From Corynebacterium sp. HMSC036D02 (GTDB lineage Bacteria > Actinomycetota > Actinomycetes > Mycobacteriales > Mycobacteriaceae): 37,567 bases of DNA. Where the stretch lies: NCBI RefSeq assembly GCF_001836165.1, contig NZ_KV827699.1:979-38545 (forward strand), read 5' to 3'. The position numbers and the translations under genes were made by a program. Below are positions 1 through 8,042 of this stretch, in pieces (within the stretch, counting starts at the first letter, position 1; every line of letters begins with the position of its first letter). The notes under the pieces were generated by a model that saw only the letters and a list, made by a program, of their open reading frames with translations, ran no database searches and had not been told where the DNA came from.

Positions 1-3
1 GGA

Positions 4-172
4 AGTTGTTTTTCTGAGGCTTGAGTGTCGCGAAAAACAACTCTTAAACAACTTTGCCAACAACTGTGTCTGGTTTAGCACTCCCATCGGTTGGAAAAGG
101 GCAGTTCAAAAGGGTTGTTGCTGGTTTTTGTAGTTGTTTCGAGGTTGTTGTGAGTTGTTCGCGGTAGTTGTA
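4..172. repeat. Array of AGTTGTT / AACAACT heptamers
   Basis: AACAACT occurs at 36-42, 47-53 and 59-65. AGTTGTT occurs at 4-10, 132-138 and 153-159, with one-base variants at 113-119, 143-149 and 166-172. Spacing inside each block is mostly 10-13 bp, about one helical turn. The left block is in one orientation and the right block in the other, so the whole region has dyad symmetry. The first copy also forms a perfect 11-bp inverted repeat (4-14 with 32-42). The nearest gene ends here rather than starts, so the array probably serves something to the left of the window. Function unknown. Confidence 0.6.
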
Positions 173-209
173 GGCAGCGGCATGCGGCCTGGAGGGGGCT
201 GAACCAGGG

Positions 210-1493
210 CTAATCCAGCTCTTGGTTCAGCTCCTGGCGGACGTTAGTGATGATCGCGCCGAGGAAGCCCTCGCACCCATCGGTGATGATGGGGAATGTG
301 GAGTCATCTTCGATGACACCCAGCGTGAACAGCAGATCGCGGGTGATGGCGTGCGTGTAGTCGTATTCCGGATTGAACTCCCACTCACCGCGGAATAAAT
401 GGACTAGTTCGAAGGAGAGCTGAGGAATGCCCTCCGGTTCGGCGTAGGCATAGGGGATGTTGTTCATGATGACCTGCGTTGCCCAGAGCGGATCGCTCAT
501 GGCCTTGCGGCCATATTTGGTGAGCTTGATCTGCGTCGTTGTGGTCTTGAGCCAATCCAGGTCCGTCAAGAAGCCCCGCAAGTTCAGCAGCGGCTGGTGG
601 TAGTCCTCGCGCTTGACCTCATCAAAGTCATTGGGGCTATTCAGTCCCTCCTTGAGGCGCGCGACGGCCGCTTGCTTCAGGTAGCCGGCCCCGGTCAGGC
701 GTGGATACTCCTCGATGACCTCGAGGTATTCGCGTATACGCTGGCCTACGTGGTGGGCGGTGGCGTCGTCAAGCGCTGGCAGCTCGTAGTCAGGACGCAG
801 CTCCGGGTAGGCCTCGTGGATATCCGCGCGCCATTGCTCCAGGATCTCCGAGGACGGCACCGGCATGTCTTCGAAAGGAGTGGAGCGGAAGGGATCAAGA
901 GGGAGATCCCCAGGCAGCGCGGGCTTGGTGCCGCCTTCCAGATTGGCGGCCTCCGTGCCCATGGTGGCCAGGCGCTGCGCCACTGCTGGCGGGAAGAACG
1001 TGGTGAGGCGCTGATGGATTTGGTCTAGCGTGTAGTTGGGGAAGAGCGCGAAGATGCGTTCCATGCTCTCGGTAGGTACAGCCATGTAGGCCATGGTCGC
1101 CTGGACATCAAGGACCACCTTGAACATCGCCTCGGCACTGCCCAGCTCACTCATAAGATCGGGGCCCTCACCGGCGATGAGGGCTGGCAGGCCCATGACG
1201 ACGCGCGAGGTGTCCGCCACGCTGATGCTGATATTCCATGCGCCCTCCGAGGGGTGGTAGTGCGCTACTTCCCGGAATGTTTCGAAAAAGTCCTGGTCAA
1301 TGATGGTGAGGACGTCGATCGGCGTTCCTTCCTCGCCCACGAGGATTCCCGGATGAGAGGGCTCAAGGCCGAGCGCGGCGTGAACGATAATCATCATCTC
1401 GCCCACGGTGAGTTCCGCGGGGGCGGCGACAAAGCGAGCCGTGGTGAAGAAAGGGTTCTCCACGTCGATACGGACGTTCCTAGCGAGGTTCAT
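210..1493 (-). CDS. Hypothetical protein, 427 aa
   Basis: I do not recognise this protein with confidence. It has no signal peptide or clear membrane segment and reads as soluble and acidic. The first 100 residues (a strand-like start, then a stretch of the type PAELTVGEMMIIVHAALGLE, then a hydrophobic strand at about 95-105) loosely recall the plasmid pRiA4b ORF-3 fold, but this is a guess. The C-terminal part (about 280-427) is rich in Tyr and Trp and could be a second domain. It lies 27 bp after the FAD dehydrogenase gene on the same strand. A TACTGT hexamer 8 nt before the ATG suggests it can also be transcribed alone as a leaderless message. Confidence 0.75.
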   Translation of the reverse strand: MNLARNVRIDVENPFFTTARFVAAPAELTVGEMMIIVHAALGLEPSHPGILVGEEGTPIDVLTIIDQDFFETFREVAHYHPSEGAWNISISVADTSRVVMGLPALIAGEGPDLMSELGSAEAMFKVVLDVQATMAYMAVPTESMERIFALFPNYTLDQIHQRLTTFFPPAVAQRLATMGTEAANLEGGTKPALPGDLPLDPFRSTPFEDMPVPSSEILEQWRADIHEAYPELRPDYELPALDDATAHHVGQRIREYLEVIEEYPRLTGAGYLKQAAVARLKEGLNSPNDFDEVKREDYHQPLLNLRGFLTDLDWLKTTTTQIKLTKYGRKAMSDPLWATQVIMNNIPYAYAEPEGIPQLSFELVHLFRGEWEFNPEYDYTHAITRDLLFTLGVIEDDSTFPIITDGCEGFLGAIITNVRQELNQELD

Positions 1494-1501
1494 AGTGCCC
1501 G

Positions 1502-1507
1502 ACAGTA
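1502..1507 (-). promoter_or_regulatory. Predicted -10 for leaderless start at 1493
   Basis: TACTGT on the minus strand lies 8 nt before the ATG of the 427-aa protein. No Shine-Dalgarno sequence is visible between the hexamer and the start. By-eye prediction only. Confidence 0.3.
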
Positions 1508-1520
1508 TTAGAAAACCGTG

Positions 1521-3221
1521 CTATTCGCGCGCCAAGGCTTCGCCCACGCGCTTGCCAGAGTAGATGCACCCGCCGAGGAAGGTGCCTTCCAGCGCATTCT
1601 TGCCGTGCATGCCGCCGCCTCCGAAACCGGAGGCCTCGCCGCAAGCATAGAGGCCGGGGAGTGCCGTGCCATCGGGGTTGAGGCACTGGCCGTCCAGGTT
1701 GGTCTCCAGGCCACCGAGCGTCTTGCGGGTCAGGAACTTCAGGCGCACAGCGATGAGCGGGCCTTTGCTGTCATCCAGGATGCGGTGTGGGGGAGCAACG
1801 CGGATGAGCTTGTCGCCTAAGAAGCCACGGGCCACGCGCAGGTAGTTGACTTGGGCGTCTTTGCTGAAGAGATTATCCAGCTGGGAATCGCGGTCTTCCA
1901 GGACTTTTCTAAGTTGGGTTACCTCAATGGTGGGGGAGCCCTCCGGTGAAATGCGATTCATTCCGGCGACGAGATCCTCCAGGTTGTCTTCCACGACCCA
2001 GTCGATTCCGTTCTCCATGAATGCCTTGACGGCCACGTGTGTGCCGGGGCCGAGCTTGCCGGCGAGTTTCTTGAATTCCTTATCCGTAAGATCCGGATTC
2101 TGCTCGGAGCCGGAGAAGATGAATTCCTTGTCCACGATGGCCTTGTTGAGCACGAACCAGGAGTAACCGTGGCCGGTCTGGCCAATGTGGGCCAAGGCCG
2201 CAAGGTTATCGGTGCCGGGGAAGAGGTTGGTGGGCAGGCGGTTGCCTTCGGCGTCGATCCACAGCGCCGAGGGCCCGGGGATGATGCGGATGCCGTGGCC
2301 GGGCCAAATGGAGTTCCAGTTGGTCATGCCCTCGGTATAGGCCCACATGCGGTCGGTGTTGACCACGGAGGCACCGGCCTGTTGGGCGATGTCGATGCCG
2401 CGGCCGTCGACATGCGCGGGAACACCCGTGACCAGCTCGTTCGGGCATTCTCCCCAACGCTCAGTGGGCCACATCTTGCGTACCTTCTCCAGATTGCCGC
2501 CGATGCCGCCGGTGGCGATGACCACGGCGGAGCCGCGCAGCTCGAAGTGCTTGACGACGTCCCTCGGGCTCGCCTCGCCACGTACCTGGTTGGTGGGGGA
2601 GAGGACGCTGCCGCGCACGCCGACGACCCGCGGATTGCCGGCGTCGTCGTTCTCCACGACGAGCTCATCCACGCGGTGGCGGAAATGGAACTCTACCTGG
2701 CCTTGTTCTTCTGCTTTAAGGAGCGGCTCGCGGAAGACGCGCACGACCTCCGGGCCCGTACCCCACGTGAGGTGGAAGCGCGGTACGGAATTGCCGTGGC
2801 CGGAGGCATCGCCCGAACCACGCTCGGCCCAGCCGATGGTGGGCAGGACGTTGAGGCCCAAGGACTTGAGATAGCCGCGCTTTTCATTGGCGGCGAAGCG
2901 CACGTACTCGCGGCCCCATTTCGCGCCCCAGAAATCGTGCCGGTCATCCTCGGTCACCGGGTCATAGTCAGCGGAATTGGCCCAGTCCCGCCAGGCCAAT
3001 TCTTCGGAGTCCTTGACCCGCATCATCTTCTGCTCGGGGGAGTCGACATAAAACAGCCCGCCGAGGGACCAGAAGGCCTGGCCGCCCAGGTTATTGCGGT
3101 TTTCCTGTTCCAGGAAGATGACGTGCTTGCCGCCCTTGAGGGCCTCGTAGCCGGCGACCATGCCGGCGAGGCCGCTGCCGACGATGATGACGGAGCCAGT
3201 GACCGAGTTAGTTTCTTTCAT
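1521..3221 (-). CDS. FAD-binding dehydrogenase (KsdD/fumarate reductase flavoprotein type)
   Basis: This is a 566-aa soluble flavoprotein. A Rossmann dinucleotide-binding motif VGSGLAGMVAG (GxGxxG at residues 15-20) starts the FAD domain, and the C-terminus has the GLYACGEASGFGGGGMHG type of segment that closes the FAD site in the fumarate reductase/3-ketosteroid dehydrogenase superfamily. The pattern (NLGGQAFWSLGGLF near the N-terminus, KTLGGLETNLDG before the C-terminal FAD segment) matches the widespread 'putative FAD-binding dehydrogenase' group, whose substrate is not known. No steroid-degradation genes are nearby, so steroid oxidation is not supported. The start ATG at 3221 follows TATCAT by 7 nt with no Shine-Dalgarno, suggesting a leaderless mRNA. 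The gene for the 427-aa protein follows on the same strand. Confidence 0.88.
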   Translation of the reverse strand: MKETNSVTGSVIIVGSGLAGMVAGYEALKGGKHVIFLEQENRNNLGGQAFWSLGGLFYVDSPEQKMMRVKDSEELAWRDWANSADYDPVTEDDRHDFWGAKWGREYVRFAANEKRGYLKSLGLNVLPTIGWAERGSGDASGHGNSVPRFHLTWGTGPEVVRVFREPLLKAEEQGQVEFHFRHRVDELVVENDDAGNPRVVGVRGSVLSPTNQVRGEASPRDVVKHFELRGSAVVIATGGIGGNLEKVRKMWPTERWGECPNELVTGVPAHVDGRGIDIAQQAGASVVNTDRMWAYTEGMTNWNSIWPGHGIRIIPGPSALWIDAEGNRLPTNLFPGTDNLAALAHIGQTGHGYSWFVLNKAIVDKEFIFSGSEQNPDLTDKEFKKLAGKLGPGTHVAVKAFMENGIDWVVEDNLEDLVAGMNRISPEGSPTIEVTQLRKVLEDRDSQLDNLFSKDAQVNYLRVARGFLGDKLIRVAPPHRILDDSKGPLIAVRLKFLTRKTLGGLETNLDGQCLNPDGTALPGLYACGEASGFGGGGMHGKNALEGTFLGGCIYSGKRVGEALARE

Positions 3222-3228
3222 GACAGTA

Positions 3229-3234
3229 ATGATA
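3229..3234 (-). promoter_or_regulatory. Predicted -10 for leaderless dehydrogenase mRNA
   Basis: TATCAT on the minus strand is followed by 7 nt and then the ATG at 3221. The region lacks a Shine-Dalgarno sequence. Confidence 0.4.
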
Positions 3235-3262
3235 AAAGAAACCGGCCGCGATTGTGTGACTT

Positions 3263-3292
3263 GGCTCGCACGCTGAGTGTCTCAGCTTAGCC
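3263..3292. promoter_or_regulatory. Palindrome upstream of the dehydrogenase, candidate operator
   Basis: GCTGAG (3272-3277), spacer TGT, CTCAGC (3281-3286) is a perfect inverted repeat, with GGCT at 3263-3266 and AGCC at 3289-3292 extending it imperfectly. It lies about 38 bp upstream of the predicted -10 of the minus-strand dehydrogenase. Size and position suit a regulator binding site. No regulator gene is adjacent. Confidence 0.3.
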
Positions 3293-3563
3293 ATGACTCT
3301 GCACGATATCAGGCCTCATCGCTCGGGCCTCTTCCGGATTTACCGTTCCGGACAGGAGCTAGGCGTTGAAGGGGAGTGGTGGTTTTGAGGCCCTGGCCAT
3401 GGGGTTTGGTCAGAGATAAAGATCTAGAAATAAATATTCAAAACGGTACCTATAGGTCGGCAGGTAGGCTATGCTTCTCGCTAATACTCGTCGTACGCGG
3501 CCCGTATAAACGATTCCTACGGTCTTGCCGTGCGCGATATTTGCTCAAGAAGAAAGTTCTCTC

Positions 3564-5183
3564 ATGACTACATTGACCACGCATAAGACTCGTTCGACGC
3601 GCGATACTTTTAATACGCGTTTTGTCTTCCTCATGGCCGCCATCGGCTCCGCCGTCGGCCTGGGAAATATTTGGCGCTTTCCTTACGTTGCCTATGAGAA
3701 CGGCGGCGGCGCCTTCCTCATCCCGTACATGGTTGCCCTGCTCACCGCGGGTATTCCCATCCTGTGGTTCGACCTGGCCATTGGTCACCGCTTCCGCGGT
3801 TCTGCACCGCTAGCATTCCGCCGTATCAGTAGCCGCTGGGAGGGAATCGGCTGGTTCAAGGTCGGCGTGAACTTCTTCATCGCCATCTACTACGCCGCCA
3901 TCATTGCCTGGGCGGCGCTCTACACCATCAAGTCTGTGACCCAGGCATGGGGCGATGATCCCGCGGAGTACTTCATGGGTGACTTCCTCCAAGCAGAGCC
4001 GGAGGCGACCTACTCAGGGCACATCGTCCCGTCCATCCTTGGCGTCATGATCCTCGTGTGGATCGTCTGCATCGCCACGTTGGCCACGAGCATCAATGAA
4101 GGCATCGGCAAACTGACGTCCATCTTCCTGCCTGTCCTGGCCGTCATGTTCATCATCTTGGTCATCCGTGCCTTCTTCCTCGACGGCGCCGCCGAGGGCC
4201 TCAACGCCTTCTTTACCCCGGACTGGTCCGTGCTGAGCAACCCGTCGGTGTGGATTGCCGCCTACGGACAAATCTTCTTCTCCCTGTCCATTGGCTTCGG
4301 CATCATGATTACCTACGCCTCTTATCTCAAGCCGCGCACCAACCTCACCAACACCGGCCTGGTTACGGCCTTTGCTAACTCTTCCTTCGAGGTGCTGGCC
4401 GGTATCGGCGTCTTCGCCACCCTGGGCTACATGGCCGCCCAGCAGGGCGTGGCGGTGGATGAGGTGGCATCTTCCGGCATCGGCCTGGCCTTCATCGCTT
4501 TCCCGACGATCATCAACCTCATGCCGCTCGGCGGACTGTTCGGCGTCCTCTTCTTCGGCTCTCTCTTCCTGGCCGGCGTGACCTCCCTGATTTCCATCAT
4601 GGAAGTCGTCGTCTCCGCCGTGGCAGATAAGTTCAACATTTCCCGCCGCGTTTCCGCCATCACCGTGGGCGGCACCATGGCTGTGGTGTCGTGTGTTCTC
4701 TTCTCCACGTCCTCGGGCTTGGTCACGCTGGACATCATGGATAAGTTCACCAACAACCTGGGTATCGTCTTCGGCTCCATCTGCGCCCTGGTGGTCGTCG
4801 GCTGGGTCACCGGCCGCCGCCGCGAGATTCAGCAGCACCTCAATGCGGTATCGCAGTTCAAGGTCGGTGGCTTCTGGCAGTTCCTGACCTTCATCGCCAC
4901 CCCGCTGCTGCTGGTCTACTTCCTAGTCAACGAAATTCTCACCATCGCCCGCGAGGGCTATGAGGGCTACTCCTCCACCCAGATTGGCCTCTTTGGCTGG
5001 GCGGTGTTGGGAATCATCCTGCTTGCCAGCTTCCTCATGCCGCTGGTGGCCTTCCGCGGGAACAAGTACCTGGATGGCATGGAGACCTCGGACTACGGCG
5101 TCCCCGTAGGTGGGCGTCCAGCCGGCACCCCGAACCCGCTTGCCACGGGTACTACAGCCGCACCGAACACTGACGACAAGTAA
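3564..5183 (+). CDS. metP: Sodium:amino acid symporter, NSS family, MetP-type
   Basis: This is a 539-aa inner-membrane protein with about 11-12 hydrophobic helices. The neurotransmitter:sodium symporter signature AAIGSAVGLGNIWRFPY lies at residues 25-41, followed by the glycine-rich ENGGGAFLIPY. MetP of C. glutamicum belongs to this family and takes up methionine and alanine together with the small subunit MetS. A MetS-like gene follows here, so the same role is inferred. I chose ATG 3564 because AGAAAG lies 7 nt before it and the protein then starts just ahead of the first helix. The frame stays open back to a TTG at 3525, which would add 13 poorly conserved-looking residues. The tail after the last helix is short, polar and rich in Gly, Thr and Pro. 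Confidence 0.85.
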   Translation: MTTLTTHKTRSTRDTFNTRFVFLMAAIGSAVGLGNIWRFPYVAYENGGGAFLIPYMVALLTAGIPILWFDLAIGHRFRGSAPLAFRRISSRWEGIGWFKVGVNFFIAIYYAAIIAWAALYTIKSVTQAWGDDPAEYFMGDFLQAEPEATYSGHIVPSILGVMILVWIVCIATLATSINEGIGKLTSIFLPVLAVMFIILVIRAFFLDGAAEGLNAFFTPDWSVLSNPSVWIAAYGQIFFSLSIGFGIMITYASYLKPRTNLTNTGLVTAFANSSFEVLAGIGVFATLGYMAAQQGVAVDEVASSGIGLAFIAFPTIINLMPLGGLFGVLFFGSLFLAGVTSLISIMEVVVSAVADKFNISRRVSAITVGGTMAVVSCVLFSTSSGLVTLDIMDKFTNNLGIVFGSICALVVVGWVTGRRREIQQHLNAVSQFKVGGFWQFLTFIATPLLLVYFLVNEILTIAREGYEGYSSTQIGLFGWAVLGIILLASFLMPLVAFRGNKYLDGMETSDYGVPVGGRPAGTPNPLATGTTAAPNTDDK

Positions 5184-5208
5184 CGAGTATTAGGAAAGGT
5201 CAACGACA

Positions 5209-5373
5209 ATGACTACAAGCGCAATCCTGCTCTTCATCCTCTTCGTCGTCGTCATCTGGGGCGGACTGGTGCTCTCCTCCATCTGGCTGGCCCGCAGTGA
5301 CGATGACACCACGGGCGAGTTGGGCAATGCCCCCGGCACAGACGACGAATCTCTGTCCCACCGCGTGCACTAA
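5209..5373 (+). CDS. metS: Small membrane subunit of the NSS symporter, MetS-type
   Basis: This 54-aa ORF has one membrane helix (about residues 5-27, ILLFILFVVVIWGGLVLSSIW) followed by an acidic, polar tail ending in HRVH. A strong Shine-Dalgarno GGAAAGG (5193-5199) precedes the ATG, and it starts 25 bp after metP. In C. glutamicum a single-helix partner of similar size, MetS, is needed for MetP activity. Position, length and topology support the same role. It is easily missed because of its size. Confidence 0.8.
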   Translation: MTTSAILLFILFVVVIWGGLVLSSIWLARSDDDTTGELGNAPGTDDESLSHRVH

Positions 5374-5375
5374 AC

Positions 5376-5404
5376 AGCGGGACGCGGTGAGCTCTGCGCC
5401 CGCT
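5376..5404. terminator. Hairpin between convergent metPS and oxidoreductase genes
   Basis: AGCGGG-A-CGC pairs with GCG-CCCGCT around a 10-nt loop, with one bulged base. The hairpin fills the 30-bp gap between convergent stops and touches the minus-strand stop codon. No strong T-run follows on either side, so termination may be modest. Confidence 0.5.
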
Positions 5405-6369
5405 TAAATCTCAACCACCGTGCGCCCGTGGCGCGAGCCGGCGCGCAGCTCGGTGGCCGCGGTGGCGACATCGGCCAGCGGAACCGTTTCGGTAATAGAG
5501 TTCAGCATGGTGAGGTCAAGGTGTTCGTCGAGAAGCTGCCAGGCTGCCTCGCGCACCTCGCGGGGCGCGTCGACGGAGTTACCGCCGGCCAGCACGATGC
5601 CGCGCAGGATGAACGGTAGCACCGAGGCGGGAAGATCCGGACCAGCCGCCATGCCGGTGGCGGCCACCACGCCGCCCCAGCGCACCTGTGCCAGCACATT
5701 GGCCAGAACGGTGGAACCGGCGGTGTCAATGGCGCCGTCGTACAGCGCCTTCTGCAGCGGGCGGCCGGTCTCGGACAACGCTGCGCGGTCAAGCACGTGA
5801 TCCGCGCCGAGTGAGGTGAGGTACTCCGACTGGGATTCCACGCGGCCGGTAACGGCGGTGACCTCGTAGCCGGAAGACTTGAGCAGCTGGACCGCGATGG
5901 AGCCCACGCCGCCGGTGGCGCCGGTGACCAAGATATGGCCCTGCGTGGTGCCGTGCGCGCGCAGCTGGTTCACGCAGATAGCGGCGGTGTAGCCGGCCGT
6001 GCCGATCGCGGCGGCATCGTGTGCGCTGAAGCGCTGGGGCACGGGGATGGTGGCCTCTGCGTTGACGCGCTGGCGGGTGGTGTAGCCGCCGTGGCGGAAT
6101 TCGCCCAAGCCATCGCCGCAGGCGACGACCAGCTGGCCGGGGTTCAAGCGAGAATCAGAAGTTTCCGCCACGATGCCCACGACATCGATGCCGGGGACGA
6201 GGGGATCGATGCGCATGACACCCTTATCTCCCTCCAAGGCCATGGCGTCCTTGTAATTAAGGGAAGAAAACTGCACATCTACGACCGTGTCACCTTCCCC
6301 GAGCAGGGGCTGCTCCTGGAAGGAATGGGTTACTCCGGAATCCGTGCGAGTGACAATGAGTGTGCTCAT
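5404..6369 (-). CDS. Zinc-independent MDR oxidoreductase, AcuI/YhdH-type
   Basis: This is a 321-aa soluble medium-chain reductase. The N-terminal GroES-like domain contains SSLNYKDAMALEG and VPGIDVVGIV, typical of the YhdH/AcuI (acrylyl-CoA reductase) branch of quinone oxidoreductases. The NADPH-binding motif VTGATGGVGSIAVQLL lies near residue 150. The zinc-binding cysteines of alcohol dehydrogenases are absent. The usual reaction is NADPH-dependent reduction of an activated double bond (acrylyl-CoA in AcuI); the substrate here cannot be read from sequence. The ATG at 6369 lies 7 nt after TACGAT with no Shine-Dalgarno, which suggests a leaderless transcript. A GTG two codons upstream is possible but lies between the predicted -10 and the transcript start. 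Confidence 0.85.
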   Translation of the reverse strand: MSTLIVTRTDSGVTHSFQEQPLLGEGDTVVDVQFSSLNYKDAMALEGDKGVMRIDPLVPGIDVVGIVAETSDSRLNPGQLVVACGDGLGEFRHGGYTTRQRVNAEATIPVPQRFSAHDAAAIGTAGYTAAICVNQLRAHGTTQGHILVTGATGGVGSIAVQLLKSSGYEVTAVTGRVESQSEYLTSLGADHVLDRAALSETGRPLQKALYDGAIDTAGSTVLANVLAQVRWGGVVAATGMAAGPDLPASVLPFILRGIVLAGGNSVDAPREVREAAWQLLDEHLDLTMLNSITETVPLADVATAATELRAGSRHGRTVVEI

Positions 6370-6376
6370 GGGCACT

Positions 6377-6382
6377 ATCGTA
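6377..6382 (-). promoter_or_regulatory. Predicted -10 for leaderless oxidoreductase mRNA
   Basis: TACGAT on the minus strand, 7 nt before the ATG at 6369. Transcription would start at the A of the start codon. Confidence 0.4.
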
Positions 6383-6442
6383 CAGAGGATGTGAAGCAGC
6401 GTTTTCCGGCTAATGCTTCAGCCAGCGTCCAGAGAACATCGT

Positions 6443-6448
6443 TAGGGT
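6443..6448 (+). promoter_or_regulatory. Predicted -10 for leaderless VanZ-like gene
   Basis: TAGGGT is followed by 7 nt and ATG 6456. The same bases could instead act as a weak Shine-Dalgarno (AGGG, 8 nt before the ATG), so the two readings compete. Confidence 0.35.
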
Positions 6449-6455
6449 GAAGCGC

Positions 6456-7028
6456 ATGACTGGGATAGAAGCTCAACACTCGCGCAATAGGCTGCGGCCC
6501 GCGCCGGATCCATATCCGCACCTGCGTCGTGATTCCTTCCTGGTCACGGCCTTGTCCTTGATGGTCGTGATGTTGGCGACGGTGGGCAAGCCCTTCATGG
6601 ATATCCCCGGTGTGGTGGATGGTTCCGCGCATGCGGTGCGCCAGGTAAATACACAGCTCTTTGGTGGTTTTGAGAACGCCTCCGTGTGGTACGGCGCGTG
6701 GACCGACCTCGTGGGAAATATCGCTCTCTTCATGCCTTTGGGGGCGGCGCTTTACGTAGTTGGACGCAACCTGTCGGGTATTAAATGGGGTCTGGGCGGG
6801 GCGATGCTCATCGGCCTCATGGCCAGCCTGTGCATAGAAAGCGCCCAATACATCTTTGCTCTGGGCTTTAGTGATGTCGATGACCTTCTCTACAACACCG
6901 TGGGCTCTGTCCTCGGCGCCGTACTCATGGCGCGCTTGCGGCGCGAAGGGCAGACAAAGATCCTGCGTCGCTTGGGATTCCTCCTTGCGCTGGCAGCGGT
7001 GGTGCTCCTCGCCATGGTGACGCTGTAG
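6456..7028 (+). CDS. VanZ-like family membrane protein
   Basis: This is a 190-aa protein with a basic, proline-rich cytoplasmic N-terminus and four to five hydrophobic segments. The central block DLVGNIALFMPLGAALYV and the later CIESAQYIFALGFSDVDDLLYNTVGSVLGA are the conserved VanZ-like family signatures. VanZ gives low-level teicoplanin resistance in enterococci, but most family members have no known function, so none is assigned. I prefer ATG 6456 over GTG 6447. The gene is convergent with the flavin monooxygenase gene with a 3-bp gap and no terminator. A second, diverged VanZ-like gene lies at 27845-28348. Confidence 0.8.
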   Translation: MTGIEAQHSRNRLRPAPDPYPHLRRDSFLVTALSLMVVMLATVGKPFMDIPGVVDGSAHAVRQVNTQLFGGFENASVWYGAWTDLVGNIALFMPLGAALYVVGRNLSGIKWGLGGAMLIGLMASLCIESAQYIFALGFSDVDDLLYNTVGSVLGAVLMARLRREGQTKILRRLGFLLALAAVVLLAMVTL

Positions 7029-7031
7029 TAC

Positions 7032-8042
7032 TTAGCTGGGCGTACGCACGAGCTTAGCGACGTCCCCCGCCACCTGCCGCGCATAGGGTGACACTCCAGT
7101 AATCGTGGCCGAGCCTGGGCCCGTCCACGAGCCATAGCCCACGGGGAAGAAACCTTCCACCGTGGGCTTTCCTTCTGCCAATAACCCAGGGAATGGGCGC
7201 AAGGCCGGCCGGAAGCCGGTGGCCCAGATGAGATCGCTAAAGCCCTCGCGGCCTAGCTCATCGAGCGAGGAAAACATGCTGGTGGCGCTCAGCAGCCCAC
7301 TATCACGGGCCTTGAGCACTGGCGGGACCATGACGATATCCCCCAGTTCTGTTTCGGGGCCCGGGTCCGGCTCGCCCCGAAGCTTGGCCAGCATTCGCTG
7401 ACGGTTGCGGCTAAAGAGCACGCGTCCGTCTACATCATCCGGTATCCAGCGCGGAGGGTGCGCGGTGAACCACGTGGTGTCCACGCCGGCGAGGGCGAGC
7501 TCGGCGGCGATCTGCGCGCCGGAATTACCAGCACCGACAACGGCTACAGGATTGTTGTGGCCGCGCTCTACGAAAGGACCACACCCCGGGTAGCTCGCCG
7601 TGTGCCATTGGCGCCCCTGAAATTCACCGGGGTAGTAGGGGACAAAGGGCGCGGACCAGGTGCCCGTCGCGGCTACCACGGTGCGGGCACGGAACTCACC
7701 GTGGGTGGTGAGGAGGCGGAAGCGGGAGGCGTCGTCAAGCACGCGCTCCACTGCCACCCCGTGCCGGACCGGCAGGTCATAGCGCTGCTCATAACGGGTG
7801 AGGTAGTCCACCACGTGGGAAGCCGGCGGGAAGCCCGGGTAGGAGGGCATGGGCCAGCCGGGCAGGGTGGAGGACTGAGCATCGCTGAAGAGTGTGAGTG
7901 AATCCCACACGTGCTGCCAGGCGCCGCCGGGGGAGGAGTTGGCGTCGAGGACGAGGAAGTCGAGTTTCTGGCGGCGCAGGTAGTAGCCGGTGGCCAGGCC
8001 GGATTGGCCGCCACCCACCACGATGCAATCGTAGGTATGCAT
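7032..8042 (-). CDS. Flavin-containing monooxygenase, ArsO/CzcO-like
   Basis: This is a 336-aa two-dinucleotide-binding flavoprotein. The FAD motif GGGQSG lies at residues 10-15, the NADPH motif GAGNSG at 170-175, and the flavin monooxygenase fingerprint FxGxxxHxxxY at 141-151. The segment LTLFSDAQSSTLPGWPMP resembles ArsO-type flavin monooxygenases, which are usually found in arsenic operons; no ars gene is present here. The ATG directly abuts the stop codon of the response regulator gene (TAGATG), so translation is almost certainly coupled and the protein is made with the ChrSA-like system. A role in haem or oxidative stress is inferred from that context only. Confidence 0.85.
   Translation of the reverse strand: MHTYDCIVVGGGQSGLATGYYLRRQKLDFLVLDANSSPGGAWQHVWDSLTLFSDAQSSTLPGWPMPSYPGFPPASHVVDYLTRYEQRYDLPVRHGVAVERVLDDASRFRLLTTHGEFRARTVVAATGTWSAPFVPYYPGEFQGRQWHTASYPGCGPFVERGHNNPVAVVGAGNSGAQIAAELALAGVDTTWFTAHPPRWIPDDVDGRVLFSRNRQRMLAKLRGEPDPGPETELGDIVMVPPVLKARDSGLLSATSMFSSLDELGREGFSDLIWATGFRPALRPFPGLLAEGKPTVEGFFPVGYGSWTGPGSATITGVSPYARQVAGDVAKLVRTPS

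Larger units (their letters stand above)
3222..3563. other. Non-coding region between divergent dehydrogenase and metP
   Basis: These 342 bp hold the dehydrogenase promoter (predicted -10 TATCAT at 3229-3234, minus strand), a palindrome at 3272-3286, and the leader of the symporter gene. I see no gene. A TATGCT hexamer near 3468-3473 could be a plus-strand -10 element, but nothing confirms it. Confidence 0.5.

Noticed and set aside
4..172. CRISPR array
   Set aside because: The repeats are only 7 bp, occur in both orientations and have no spacers of regular length. No cas gene is nearby.
2037..3290. A 417-codon open frame opposite the FAD dehydrogenase
   Set aside because: It mirrors a strongly supported flavoprotein on the other strand, has low-complexity composition and no recognisable domain. 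High GC makes such shadows common. The same applies to 8878-9918, 20740-22581 and 16777-17523.
3398..3563. McbR-type operator upstream of metP
   Set aside because: I looked for the TAGAC-N6-GTCTA dyad linked to methionine control in C. glutamicum and did not find it.
7032..8042. Arsenic resistance locus
   Set aside because: The monooxygenase looks ArsO-like, but no arsR, arsC, arsB or acr3 gene is present and the operon context is haem sensing.
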